Assembly: GCA_965208385.1 (NCBI GenBank)
Contig: CBDBOO010000009.1
Coordinates: forward strand, 62,001-126,000
Length of the DNA: 64,000 nt
Source: Endozoicomonas sp965208385
GTDB taxonomy: Bacteria > Pseudomonadota > Gammaproteobacteria > Pseudomonadales > Endozoicomonadaceae
Reading direction: 5' to 3'
Below, one piece after another: positions 44,317 to 53,344 of this stretch (position 1 is its first letter; every line of letters begins with the position of its first letter). Both the position numbers and the translations under genes were made by a program. The notes below the pieces were generated by a model, which worked only from the letters and a program-made list of their open reading frames with translations, did no database searches and was not told the DNA's origin.

Positions 44317-45356
44317 CAGCGTATAAGAAGCATCACACGCAGGGCGCAGCTACAGCTGCTTACGTGTTGAGATATGTAATTTTTCCCAAAAACTCGACTA
44401 TTTATCACGAGCATACAAAATATATACGACTTCGTACGCTAGTGATATCAAGGGGTTTAATGAAACGTGGGGAATTGCTGGCCATACATCGGTCACCCAT
44501 CATTTCATCCAGTCAATATGATGAGCTGGCTCACAAAGTGGAGCCTGGACAGCAGGAACTATGCAGCTGCGAACGCTACCGGATTTGTGAAGAGCTGGGC
44601 ATTAAAGCAGAGGTTCTATCAGAAACCGATGTGGATTTTTGGAAGAGGGTCGGACTGAGCCGGTTGAGGCGATATATGCAGTATCCGGTTCCTGATGGAT
44701 ATCACTACCCGCCGCAACCGGATACAGAGGGCACGGCGATGTGCCACAGGCGGTTTGAATCCATTGGAGTAGCGGTTTATCAAGAACTGTTGAAACCCTT
44801 ATTTCCAGACTGGAGTTATCAGCAATCCTGGGGAGAAAAAGAGGCCGAGCTGGTCGTGGATAGGGTCGAGGCTTATCACAAGGAATACCCCTTCATGTTG
44901 AATCAGCTCCGACTGATTCCGGATTCAGTCATTCTGAACTCTGCACAGGGAGCAAGTTTCCAGCGCCCGAAATCGGCCTGTAATTTCGTCAACCAGCTGC
45001 TGAGAATGGCAGGGCTGAAGATTGAAACAAAACAAATCCGTACAGGATTTGTTGATCCTGAGACAGGCAAAGAGCGTAGAGTCAGGCGTTACTGCATCAA
45101 TCCGGAGTCTTTGAACTTAGTGAGGCACTATGCTCAATCCAGAGCTTTTCATAAGCAAATCTCCGTGTCACACACCGAAGTGAATAGTATAAAAATAAGA
45201 CAAGGTGTGACAGCTCGTAATCATGATAAGGAAGGCACTTCTTGCAGTAAATCACAGATCGCAGCCGAGACTCGCAAACTCTCAGAGCAGGAAAGCCTCT
45301 TTATGCTAAACAATTCGTCAGGAAATATCGGGAAATCAACCATCAACTCAGAATGA
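44232..45356 (+). CDS. C-terminal part of the replication protein, or separate small gene
   Basis: The frame returns to that of the 42657 reading. The first ~75 residues look non-coding; real protein character begins near Met 44460 ('MKRGELLAIHRSPIISSSQY') and runs through 'FESIGVAVYQELLKPLFPDW' and 'SACNFVNQLLRMAGLKIETK'. CyRepA1-type proteins have such a C-terminal tail after the helicase, so this is likely its remainder after a second frameshift or small insertion near 44300. An independent gene starting at 44460 remains possible. Confidence 0.55.
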   Translation: MENHRSRGRKRGEGGHTSAIPHAYTTSVTAYKKHHTQGAATAAYVLRYVIFPKNSTIYHEHTKYIRLRTLVISRGLMKRGELLAIHRSPIISSSQYDELAHKVEPGQQELCSCERYRICEELGIKAEVLSETDVDFWKRVGLSRLRRYMQYPVPDGYHYPPQPDTEGTAMCHRRFESIGVAVYQELLKPLFPDWSYQQSWGEKEAELVVDRVEAYHKEYPFMLNQLRLIPDSVILNSAQGASFQRPKSACNFVNQLLRMAGLKIETKQIRTGFVDPETGKERRVRRYCINPESLNLVRHYAQSRAFHKQISVSHTEVNSIKIRQGVTARNHDKEGTSCSKSQIAAETRKLSEQESLFMLNNSSGNIGKSTINSE

Positions 45357-45418
45357 TGCCCGGATGACACTATTTAGTGCGGAAGGTTTGCCGAAAAGCT
45401 GGAAGCAAAATGAAGATT

Positions 45419-45688
45419 TTATGGTGAGCTGCTGTCTGTCCAGACGGCTTTTTGGTCATGGCTGGATACACGGCAGTAGCAAAGTGTTGGTGCGGCCTCG
45501 TTGCTAAACCCCATGAGTTCAGCCACGTCATAATATCGTGTGCCACCCTGGGTTTTCCTTGCTGGAAGCAGCTCGCCTGTGCTTTCCCACTTTCGTAGTG
45601 TTGAGTGATCAGTTCCCAACAAGCGAGCGGCTTCACGACAACTGCCTGTGCCGGTAGTCCGGCTGACGGAAAGCAGAAAGTCGCCCAT
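45419..45688 (-). pseudogene. IS607-type serine recombinase, N-terminal fragment
   Basis: It has a MerR-like helix-turn-helix, 'GSCREAARLLGTDHSTLRKW', the usual 'GGTRYYDVAEL' wing and the start of the resolvase domain, 'LCYCRVSSHDQK'. The frame then departs from the family after 'HDQK' and ends; the catalytic domain beyond the first strand is missing (in IS607 enzymes the active Ser lies in 'RVSS', which is retained). No TnpB-like gene is nearby. It is a remnant. Confidence 0.8.
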
Positions 45689-45811
45689 GATGATTCGGCT
45701 GTCAGATTTTGCCAGTTACCTCGATACCCAGCATCAAACTTGCCGTAGTACCTGGGAGAAAGTCAGAGGAGTGCGCTGACCGAAATGCTTTAGTTTATTG
45801 TATTTGTTATT

Positions 45812-45896
45812 TTAACACTTTAAGTATTAATATCATGCTTTAGACAAACCACCTTGTTTGGCATAGAATATAAATTAACACTTTAGGTATTAATAT
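45812..45896 (+). promoter_or_regulatory. abiE promoter with flanking direct-repeat operators
   Basis: A promoter-like pair TAGACA (45841-45846) and TAGAAT (45864-45869) has an ideal 17-bp spacer. Two near-identical repeats, TTAACACTTTAAGTATTAAT (45812) and TTAACACTTTAGGTATTAAT (45875), flank it; the second covers the ribosome-binding region and reaches into the ATG at 45895. AbiEi antitoxins are known to repress their own promoter by binding repeats, so these are the likely operators. Confidence 0.7.
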
Positions 45897-46671
45897 GTCA
45901 TCCAAGATAAACTGGCTCATCAACCATACATCTCCAGGTTCCCTGGTGCTGCAACCATGGCTGACAGAGAATGGTATCCAGTATTCTTTGGCACAGCGGT
46001 ATACCAAGAGCGGCTGGCTTAAGAAGCTCAGCTCGGGCGTGTACTATCGGTCGGAACCCAGTGGCAAACTCAAACCTGACTGGCCGGATGCATTACAGGC
46101 TATCACTCAGCAACTGGATCTGCCGGTACACCTTGCCGGACTCAGTAGCCTAACTCACCAGGGACTCAGTCATTACCTGCAACTCAATTCAGAGCAGGTC
46201 TGGATGGGAGTCAGAAGCAAACAAACCCTGCCAAAATGGTTTCGGGAGTTTTCCGGTAAAACCTGGTTATACAGTGGTAACCACAAACTCAGTGAGTTAT
46301 CTGAAAAAGATCTCACCACCGTGTTTGTGAAAGGCAAAGAGCTCAGAGCCAGCCGTCCCGAGCTGGCAGCGTATGAAGTGGTGGACGCAATCGGAAAAAA
46401 TATTCGTTTTGAGCATGCTGCCGAGTTATTTCAGGGGTTAGTCAACCTGAGTCCAAGAAAAGTGCAGTCACTTCTTAATCGCAGCAGTGCCATTCAGACT
46501 AACCGTATTTTTCTTTTTCTGAGTCATTATTGTGGCCATCAGTGGGTTAAACGGCTTGATGAATCACAAATCCAGCTTGGGTCTGGTAAACGACAGGTGC
46601 TTACCAATGGCAGATACGATGAGCGTTACCAGATAACCGTCCCTCTATCACTCCCTAATCCCGCATCGTAA
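45895..46671 (+). CDS. abiEi: AbiEi-type antitoxin/repressor
   Basis: The 258-residue product starts with a winged-helix region ('NGIQYSLAQRYTKSGWLKKL', 'SSGVYYRSEPSGKLKPDWPD'), the AbiEi_3 N-terminal type, followed by the C-terminal antitoxin domain. It is the first gene of a two-gene operon; the partner begins 15 bases after its stop. In type IV systems the antitoxin counteracts the nucleotidyltransferase toxin without binding it directly and also represses the operon. The pair gives plasmid or element stability and, in some cases, abortive phage defence. The gene is intact. Confidence 0.88.
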   Translation: MSSKINWLINHTSPGSLVLQPWLTENGIQYSLAQRYTKSGWLKKLSSGVYYRSEPSGKLKPDWPDALQAITQQLDLPVHLAGLSSLTHQGLSHYLQLNSEQVWMGVRSKQTLPKWFREFSGKTWLYSGNHKLSELSEKDLTTVFVKGKELRASRPELAAYEVVDAIGKNIRFEHAAELFQGLVNLSPRKVQSLLNRSSAIQTNRIFLFLSHYCGHQWVKRLDESQIQLGSGKRQVLTNGRYDERYQITVPLSLPNPAS

Positions 46672-46686
46672 AAGAAGATCATACGC

Positions 46687-47628
46687 ATGGACAAAGAATC
46701 CGTTTATTACCAGCAGGTTTCCCTGTTGATCAGAATGCTGCCTGTTGTAGCAACCGAGCCTGTTTTCGCTCTAAAAGGCGGAACCGCTATCAATCTGTTT
46801 GTGCAAGATTTCCCTCGATTATCTGTGGATATTGACCTTGCCTACCTGCCCCTCGAACCAAGGGATGAAGCACTGCAGAATGTTCGCTCAGCACTTGAGC
46901 GGATAGCTGGACGGATTAACACCCAGCCTTCAACAAACGCCGTCCTTCAGGACAACCGGCAAGATGAATTAAGAATAATTGTTACCACAGAGTCTGCAAC
47001 CATCAAGATTGAAGTTTCCCCTGTTGCCAGAGGAACACTACACGACCCTGAGCTGCTACCTGTGGTTGAAGTAGTAGAAGATGAATTTGGTTATGCTGAA
47101 ATACCTGTCGTCAGCCAGGCAGATTTATATGGTGGAAAACTTTGCGCCGCGATGGATCGTCAGCATCCACGAGATCTGTATGATGTACAACGACTGCTGA
47201 GTGCCAATGGCATTTCCAGAGAGCTATTTATTGGTTTTCTAACCTATACATTAAGCCATCCTCGCCCCATACATGAAGTGATGTCACCTCGCTGGAAAGA
47301 GCTTGAGCAAACCTTTTACGACGAGTTTGCCGGTATGACTAACGAACCGGTGGAATTGAGCGAACTCATAGAAACCCGCTCTCGTATGGTGGTTGCTCTG
47401 CAAGCTCGCTTCACTGAGAAAGACCGGGATTTTCTGTTATCTTTCAAGCGAGGCAAACCGGACTGGTCTCTATTTGATGAACCTTCAGCGGCGGGATTGC
47501 CTGCCATTCGGTGGAAACTGATGAATATTCAGCGTCTGTCCAAAAATCAGGATAAGCATCAGCAGCAGCTTGAAAAGTTGGAGAAAGTACTTGAGCACTG
47601 GTTGCTCACGACAGAGCGCAAGATTTAG
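46687..47628 (+). CDS. abiEii: AbiEii-type nucleotidyltransferase toxin
   Basis: The 313-residue product has the nucleotidyltransferase motif I 'FALKGGTAINLFVQDFPRLS' and the metal-binding pair in 'VDIDLAYL', then 'KIEVSPVARG' (motif III Glu) and 'LYGGKLCAAMDRQHPRDLYD' (motif IV Asp). This is the AbiEii/AbiGii family, which modifies tRNA ends and halts growth when unchecked. All key residues are present. It follows the antitoxin closely and would be co-transcribed from the promoter at 45841. Confidence 0.9.
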   Translation: MDKESVYYQQVSLLIRMLPVVATEPVFALKGGTAINLFVQDFPRLSVDIDLAYLPLEPRDEALQNVRSALERIAGRINTQPSTNAVLQDNRQDELRIIVTTESATIKIEVSPVARGTLHDPELLPVVEVVEDEFGYAEIPVVSQADLYGGKLCAAMDRQHPRDLYDVQRLLSANGISRELFIGFLTYTLSHPRPIHEVMSPRWKELEQTFYDEFAGMTNEPVELSELIETRSRMVVALQARFTEKDRDFLLSFKRGKPDWSLFDEPSAAGLPAIRWKLMNIQRLSKNQDKHQQQLEKLEKVLEHWLLTTERKI

Positions 47629-47780
47629 AGAGCTTTCCAGCAAAGCTTCAGCTTTTGCAAGCTCAATCGCAGTAGTTCAAGGCTGGTAATCCGAAGATAA
47701 AGGGCGTTATTAGTAGTGGTGTCAGGAATTTTAACGCTGTCACCCTGAGGCAGGCTATGACAATACTCAGAAATAAGTGT

Positions 47781-48088
47781 CTACCAACGCTGCTCATCAG
47801 AGGTTAACTGACCATTGTCCTGTACATCCTGACTTTTGGAGATAGCTTTGTTTACCTGGTTTGCCCAGCTTAAACAGGTACACTGAGCTCTGTGAATAAA
47901 CCAGTTATCACTAAAATCTTCCGACTCTTCCTTTAAAGAGTGGAGTCATAAAATCCGATAGTCCCGGAAGCGCTTCTGCGGTAATCACACGATAAACAGG
48001 AATCAGGTTATCACCTTCTTTCCATACTGGCATGGCTTGCTACTGAAAATAACAAAAGCAAGGGGATAGAGAACTGAAGATTTTTCAT
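47781..48088 (-). pseudogene. small secreted protein gene, frameshifted
   Basis: On the minus strand an ATG at 48088 starts a clear signal peptide, 'MKNLQFSIPLLLLFSVASHA', and stops soon after. A neighbouring frame continues 'GDNLIPVYRVITAEALPGLS', and a third continues 'DFSDNWFIHRAQCTCL' to a stop at 47781. Two frameshifts in about 100 codons would explain this. The family is unknown. The flanks 47629-47780 and 48089-48241 show no gene. Confidence 0.4.
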
Positions 48089-48241
48089 CAAACCACCCGA
48101 GAATAAAACAGCTATCCTCTTAAGACCTGCAGGTAGCAGGAAAGTTTCCTGAATTCATCAAGTCTGATACTTGGATTTTTCTTTGCCTGTTTCATATGCT
48201 TTGCCATACTTGGCGAAAGTTCCTTTCCGGAGTACTTTGGT

Positions 48242-48964
48242 ATGAACTGCCAGCCTCTGACTCTAAAAGAATACATTCGTCCTTCACTTGAAGCGCCTGA
48301 TAAAGCCAGAGAAATATTACTTCATTCCTGCTGCGCCCCCTGTGCCGGAGAAGTTATGCTTGCGGTACAAGCATCGGGCATCGAACAGACTGTCTTTTTC
48401 TACAATCCAAACATCCACCCAATAGAAGAGTACGAACTCCGTAAGGAGGAAAACAAACGTTACTGCGACAAACTAAAGCTGCCATTTATCGACGCAGACT
48501 ATGACAAAGATAATTGGTTCGATCGAGTCAAAGGTCTGGAAAATGAACCAGAACGAGGGAAACGATGTACCGTCTGTTTTGATATGAGATTTGAGCGCAC
48601 AGCGCTTTATGCCAGAGAGCATGACTTTTCCGTTATATCCAGTACATTAGGTATTTCCCGCTGGAAAAATATGGAACAGATCAATGATGCAGGTGTGAGG
48701 GCGGCGTCCCGTTATCCTGAGATGACCTACTGGACATTCAACTGGCGTAAGCAGGGCGGTAGTCAGCGTATGATTGAGCTGGCCAGGCAAGAGGCTTTTT
48801 ATCAGCAGGAGTATTGTGGGTGTGTGTACAGTCTGCGGGATACTAACCAGCATCGCATGGAAAATGGCAGATCAAGAGTGAAGCGGCTGGTAAAGTTTTA
48901 TGGCGATGCTCATGACGATAATGAAAAAACCAACATATCAAATTTAATCGTTTCAAGTTCATGA
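48242..48964 (+). CDS. queH: epoxyqueuosine reductase QueH
   Basis: The 240-residue product has the QueH (DUF208) hallmarks: 'ILLHSCCAPCAGEVM' with the Cys pair, 'VFFYNPNIHPIEEYELRKEE', 'RGKRCTVCFDMRFERTA', 'ISRWKNMEQIND' and 'FYQQEYCGCVYSLRD'. It reduces epoxyqueuosine to queuosine, the last step of the tRNA wobble-base modification, using an Fe-S cluster and extra metal held by the Cys residues. A GGAG lies nine bases before the ATG. It is intact and may be the only plain core gene in this stretch, standing alone without queuosine-pathway neighbours. Confidence 0.95.
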   Translation: MNCQPLTLKEYIRPSLEAPDKAREILLHSCCAPCAGEVMLAVQASGIEQTVFFYNPNIHPIEEYELRKEENKRYCDKLKLPFIDADYDKDNWFDRVKGLENEPERGKRCTVCFDMRFERTALYAREHDFSVISSTLGISRWKNMEQINDAGVRAASRYPEMTYWTFNWRKQGGSQRMIELARQEAFYQQEYCGCVYSLRDTNQHRMENGRSRVKRLVKFYGDAHDDNEKTNISNLIVSSS

Positions 48965-48981
48965 CCGCTTGAGCAAGAAAT

Positions 48982-49197
48982 AATCTCAGACGAAAGCTCT
49001 GTTTTATCTGATTCGTGACAAAAGCGTCATTGTCATCGAGGTCAAATGCTCTTATCTCAGAAGAACCGGTCGTGAAGTGTGGCAGTATAAAACCAGAACA
49101 TTGCGACAAGCCGGTATGCAAGTGGATAGGAAACTGAACGTTGTCAGAACCATATTAGCGGCTGCTCCTAAGCTCTTTGTTGACTGGGGGCTTTCAC
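48982..49197 (+). pseudogene. gene remnant cut by IS4 copy 3
   Basis: A start-less frame reads 'ALFYLIRDKSVIVIEVKCSY' and 'TRTLRQAGMQVDRKLNVVRT' and ends inside the IS4 terminus. The 'VIVIEVK' strand resembles the core of PD-(D/E)xK nucleases, but too little remains to name it. Confidence 0.35.
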
Positions 49198-49226
49198 TCG
49201 ATTCTGCAGTTTTTCATGCTTGACAA

Positions 49227-50591
49227 TCAGGCCGCATCCAGCAGTTCAAATTTTCTGGCATGAGCCTTGAGTGATTCCGTAGGTTCTTGTTTGCCAAGGT
49301 CTCGTCCCGCCATGTGCCTGCTGGAGTCTCGTACGGGCAGAACGCCCTTCAAGGCTTGGACCAGGGCCTCCAAAGCGCTTTTCGGGTCTTCTGAGGTCAC
49401 CACTTCTTTGACGGTATCCACCAGGGCTTCAGCTTTGAGGTGTTCGATCAGACAGCCTGCGGGCAACCCGGGCTGCTTGTTCTTAAGCCGGACGGATTGC
49501 TCAGGATGCAGCAACAGTAAATGTTCGCACAGGAGGCTCAGGATCAGGCCACGCCTGGAACCCTCTACACCTCGCTGTTTGCTCAGTCTGTTCCAGCCTC
49601 CATGGGCTTTCCAATCCTGGATAAAAACCTCGACCAACCACCTCAGCGTATAAAACCGGGCTATATCGGCGTGGTGCCATGACATGTCAGAGGCAACAAG
49701 ATAACGGTACTCTTCTTCATCTTCATACTTGAGAGCCACCACAAAACGACGTTTGCCATGTGCCTTGACGTACAGTCGAGCAGCCCGCATCGTTACCCTC
49801 TTGGGTTTGCCTCCCCGGATGATTAACTGGGTTTCTACGCCTTTCTGTCGGGCAAAATACTCTTTGACCGTAGCCTCAGAATTTCTGCTGGCAACTTTCT
49901 GGTTGGAGCGTAACTGGCTGACTACCTGCGCCTTGCCTGTGATAGCAGAAGCTTTCTCCATAAATTCGCCCGTGCCATAGAGAGCATCAGCCAGAACGCC
50001 CTTGATCTTTACGTCAGGAAAAGCGTTAACAAATTCCTGAGCCATCTCTAATGCTAGTGCCTGCATAGTTGGATAGCGCTGATGATCAGGCTTTGGCCGC
50101 TTGGGACGTTGTTTTTTAACAACCCCCTGCTGCTTAAGCTGTTTGTCCTGTTTTCTCCAGGCGGACAGCGCAGGGTCTGGCACGAAAAAACGGAACCCTA
50201 CAGGAACCGTGATGGTATCGGTGACCAGAACCATAAAGACCAACTCCTGGCCATTGAAGTAACCACCAGTGGCTTTATCTTTGATCTTGTGAGTGCCTGC
50301 AATCCGGGTCGTTCTTTTCGATCTTTTCTTGCCTGTATCGTCAAAATCAAGGGCACCACCGTTGATATCGTAGTGGCTCAGGATGTTGCGAATACTGGCC
50401 TCCAACAAGAGGTTCCATGCAATTTTTGCGGAATAAAATATCCAGCACAGCCGAGTGGACTTGAACTTGCCGAGGCTCCTGCGTTCAAACGCAGCCCAGT
50501 TGAGGGTTTCCGCAATGATGACACCTACAATCATCACCCCTAACATCAGGGCGATCTCATTTGACAAACACCAATCCTGTTGCATATTCAA
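49227..50591 (-). pseudogene. IS4 family transposase (type B), copy 3, N-terminus replaced by MITE
   Basis: Residues from 'LGVMIVGVIIAETLNWAAFE' to the C-terminus match copy 2 almost exactly, including the Y-x2-R-x3-E-x6-K signature. The original first ~38 residues lie upstream of the MITE (about 50721-50834). The MITE offers a new in-frame start, 'MNMQQDWCLSNEIALM', giving a 454-residue reading frame. Whether this hybrid is expressed or active is unknown; the catalytic residues are all present. Confidence 0.85.
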
Positions 50592-50710
50592 AAAGCTAGC
50601 TTTAAAAACTGAATTTTTGAGAAGTACAGGAAATTAGGCTTATTTTGGTACTTTTGTGTGCTGAATAATTAGCCAAACAGAGAAAGTTAGTGCCAAATGA
50701 GATCGCCCTG
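50547..50710. mobile_element. 164-bp ISAs1-type MITE, 10-bp target duplication
   Basis: The ends are CAGGGCGATCTCATTTG and its complement; CCCCTAACAT flanks it at 50537-50546 and 50711-50720. The related IS4 copy 2 has the unoccupied site. No gene inside. The ends nearly match the ISAs1 remnant at 2761. A second copy, split by IS110, is at 30885. Confidence 0.95.
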
Positions 50711-50864
50711 CCCCTAACATGGTCTTCTGTATTGTGGTGAGTCGAGCTGCAGGCTTGACGGATGTTAATGAATCGCTCAAAGCATCGAGAAATTCGGTGA
50801 CAACAGAAAGTGAACGGATCAACACAGGCGACACTTGACGATGATGTATTCAAGGGCCATCTTA

Positions 50865-51019
50865 TACCATTTCCGAATTCTAATTAGGCTATTACGTAGC
50901 CTTTTAAGGCTCAGATTCTGCGTTGGAGTTCCTCGCCATAGCTGCGGCTCGTTACTCCGACTTTTCTCTGAACCTGAAGAGCCATGTTCATAACGTATAT
51001 TAGAAACCGGCAATGGTAT
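50865..51019. mobile_element. ~155-bp IS630-type MITE
   Basis: The ends read TACCATTTCCGAATTCTAAT and, reverse-complemented, ATACCATTGCCGGTTTCTAA, bordered by TA. They resemble the ends of IS630 element 2 (13283). IS4 copy 1 shows the region without the insert. A partial left end also occurs at 57787-57806. Confidence 0.8.
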
Positions 51020-51257
51020 TACATTGCCAGCCTGCTGCTGTGATGTTGATTGTGCCTCGCTAGGCTTGGTATAGAAGTCGCAGTAGTAGACTGGTTCAAT
51101 CGCTCACAAGAATCACCCTTCGTCAAACTCTAAAAACTGCAGAATCGAGTATCAGTGATTGATGACAGTTATGACTTTCATGATTGTATCGTTGATACCT
51201 GCGGCCACTTGGCAGGTAACATAATTGATAGCGGATAATTTCAGGAGCACTTTATTC

Positions 51258-51926
51258 ATGTTCAGGAACAAGAATCGGATTGTCTTCTCACCCTCAGATT
51301 TTACCCGCTATGTCGAAAGCCCCTTTGCATCCTGGATGGATCGGTCGGTTTTGGAACAACCTGATAGTGCTGCCACAAAAGACCCTGAAGACCCATTAAT
51401 GCAAGTCTTACAACGTAAAGGATTTGAGCTGGAAGCGGCTATAGAAGCACAGTTTTGCCAAGAGGGGTATTCGCTTCAACGAATTGAAGCCGAATCCAGA
51501 GAGCAGGGTTATGAGCTGACACGGCAAGCTCTACGCAGTGATGTTGATGTCATTGCTCAGGCGCACTTAGTGTGTGATCTTGGGGATTGCCTGTTTTCCG
51601 GAGTGTCTGATTTCCTGATACGAACACCGGATCGTCAAGGTTTTGAAATCTGGGACGCCAAGCTCAGCACAAAGGTTAAACCTTCTTTTCTGCTGCAGCT
51701 ATGCAGCTACGCCTTAATGCTCAAAAAAGAGTATGGGATCGAAGTAGAAAAAATCGGTGTCCTGTTAGGTAATGGTGAAAGACAAACATTCAGTCTTTCA
51801 GACTACTCGGCTTATTTCAGACAGCAACTGAATGATTTTTTGAGTGCTCAAAAGCAGTTTACACTCAATGGTGCTAACTTAAGGCTCAAACGCCCTATCA
51901 TAAGGCTTGCCCGAGAAGCAAAATAG
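51258..51926 (+). pseudogene. RecB-like nuclease (TM0106 family), N-terminal fragment
   Basis: An AGGAG ribosome-binding site at 51243-51247 favours the ATG at 51258 over the one at 51225. The product contains 'IVFSPSDFTRYVESPFASWM', 'DPLMQVLQRKGFELEAAIEA', and the nuclease core 'FSGVSDFLIRTPDRQGFEIW' with 'DAKLSTKVKPSFLLQLCSYA', where the Asp and Lys of PD-(D/E)xK nucleases are visible. Full family members are much longer and include helicase-like or RNase H-like parts. Here the frame ends after 'LAREAK' and an ISL3 starts 88 bases later. Confidence 0.75.
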
Positions 51927-52014
51927 CAGTAAAAAGCTGTCAGATTCAGTCCCCCTCGAGCAAGCCATGACTAAGCATAGCCAAGAAATGAGCACAGTTG
52001 CTGATGAACTCCTT

Positions 52015-53344
52015 GGCTCTTCCCTAATTTTAGTGGGTGATTTAATCTATATTGAACACTTCAAGGCAAGGATGCCGACATGCGCGATAAAGAACTCTAC
52101 TCTAAAATACTTGGCGTTGAAACTCCGTGGCATGTCGCTCACGTGGAACTCTCCATTACTGAAGGAAAAGTCGAAATCTTTCTCGAACATGATGGCAAAA
52201 AGCCTTCTAAATGCAGTGTTTGTGATAAACCCTCTCCGGGTTACGATCGACGTCAGAAGAAGTGGCGGCATCTGGATACCTGCCAGTTTCAAACCATCCT
52301 TATTGCTGATGTTCCGCGTACACAATGTTCCGATCACGGTGTAAAAACAATACAGGTTCCATGGGCTGAACCGAACTCTGGTTTTACGGCCTTGTTTGAA
52401 GCACTCGTTATTGACTGGCTGAAAGAGGCAACAACCAGTGCAGTTGCCCAACAAATGAAGCTTAGCTGGAATGCCATCGACGGTATCCAACAGCGTGCAG
52501 TAGCGAGAGGTCTGGCACGCAGAGTACACGACAATCCCAAACGGTTAGCCGTTGACGAAACCTCATTCCAGAAGAGGCGTGAGTACGTCACTGTGGTTAC
52601 AGATCATGAAAAAGGCATTGTTTTACATTTGGCCGACAACCATAAAGCTGACAGCCTCAATGAGTACTTTGAGACCCTGACGCCAGACCAGAAAGCCGGT
52701 ATTGAATGCGTTACCATGGATATGTGGAAGCCCTTTATCAAGGCAGTCACATTGCATGTGCCAGAAGCCAGGGAGCGAATAGCATTTGACAAGTTCCATG
52801 TTGCCCAGTACTTAGGCAATGCGGTCAATAAAGTTCGCATAGAAGAGCATAAAGCGCTTATGTCTACAGGGTCAGACTTACTCAAAGGTACCCGGTTTGA
52901 CTGGCTAACAAATCCTGAAAATATGAGCGATGAAAAGTGGGAAGCGTTCGAGCCGTTGCGTGATTCAAAGCTGAAAACAGCACGAGCCTGGGCCATCAAA
53001 GAGATGGCGATGACACTGTGGAATTACACATCACGAGCTTGGGCTATCAAGGCATGGAAACGGTGGCTGAGCTGGGCACTGAGGTGTCGGCTTGAACCTG
53101 TTCGTAAAGTGGCCAAGATGATCAAAGAACACCTGTGGGGAATTATTAACGCAATAGTTCTGAAAGCCGACAATGGCCGTGCAGAAGGCATGAATGGAAA
53201 GATACAGCGACTCAAGGGTCGAGCCTACGGCTACAGAAACAGAGAAAGGTTCAAAACTGCAATTTACTTTCATTGTGGTGGCCTTGATCTTTATCCAAGA
53301 GGGGTGAATCGCTGAAATTTACCCACACAATCTGAGGTAGAGCC
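52015..53344 (+). mobile_element. ISL3 (type 2) copy 4, flanks do not match
   Basis: It is a complete 1330-bp element, ends GGCTCTTCCC and ...GTAGAGCC. The left flank is AACTCCTT and the right flank AAAAATAA, so the target duplication is absent. Recombination between two ISL3 copies that joined unrelated flanks is the simplest explanation. Confidence 0.9.
52080..53315 (+). CDS. ISL3 family transposase (type 2), copy 4
   Basis: A complete 411-residue protein that differs from copy 1 (24433) at one residue I can see ('KADSLNEYF' against 'KADSFNEYF'). It carries the zinc-finger start, helix-turn-helix and the catalytic acids in 'AVDETSFQK', 'VTMDMWKPF' and 'GRAEGMNGK'. Together with copy 1 it is the likely source of type 2 ISL3 movement in this genome. 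Confidence 0.93.
   Translation: MRDKELYSKILGVETPWHVAHVELSITEGKVEIFLEHDGKKPSKCSVCDKPSPGYDRRQKKWRHLDTCQFQTILIADVPRTQCSDHGVKTIQVPWAEPNSGFTALFEALVIDWLKEATTSAVAQQMKLSWNAIDGIQQRAVARGLARRVHDNPKRLAVDETSFQKRREYVTVVTDHEKGIVLHLADNHKADSLNEYFETLTPDQKAGIECVTMDMWKPFIKAVTLHVPEARERIAFDKFHVAQYLGNAVNKVRIEEHKALMSTGSDLLKGTRFDWLTNPENMSDEKWEAFEPLRDSKLKTARAWAIKEMAMTLWNYTSRAWAIKAWKRWLSWALRCRLEPVRKVAKMIKEHLWGIINAIVLKADNGRAEGMNGKIQRLKGRAYGYRNRERFKTAIYFHCGGLDLYPRGVNR

Larger units (their letters stand above)
49198..51148 (-). mobile_element. IS4 (type B) copy 3, containing two MITEs
   Basis: The ends TCGATTCTGCAGTTTTT (49198) and the complement ending 51148 are both present. Subtracting the 164-bp ISAs1-type MITE with its duplication and the ~155-bp IS630-type MITE gives about 1.62 kb, equal to copy 1. 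The outer flanks do not match, so no target duplication is left. Confidence 0.88.
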
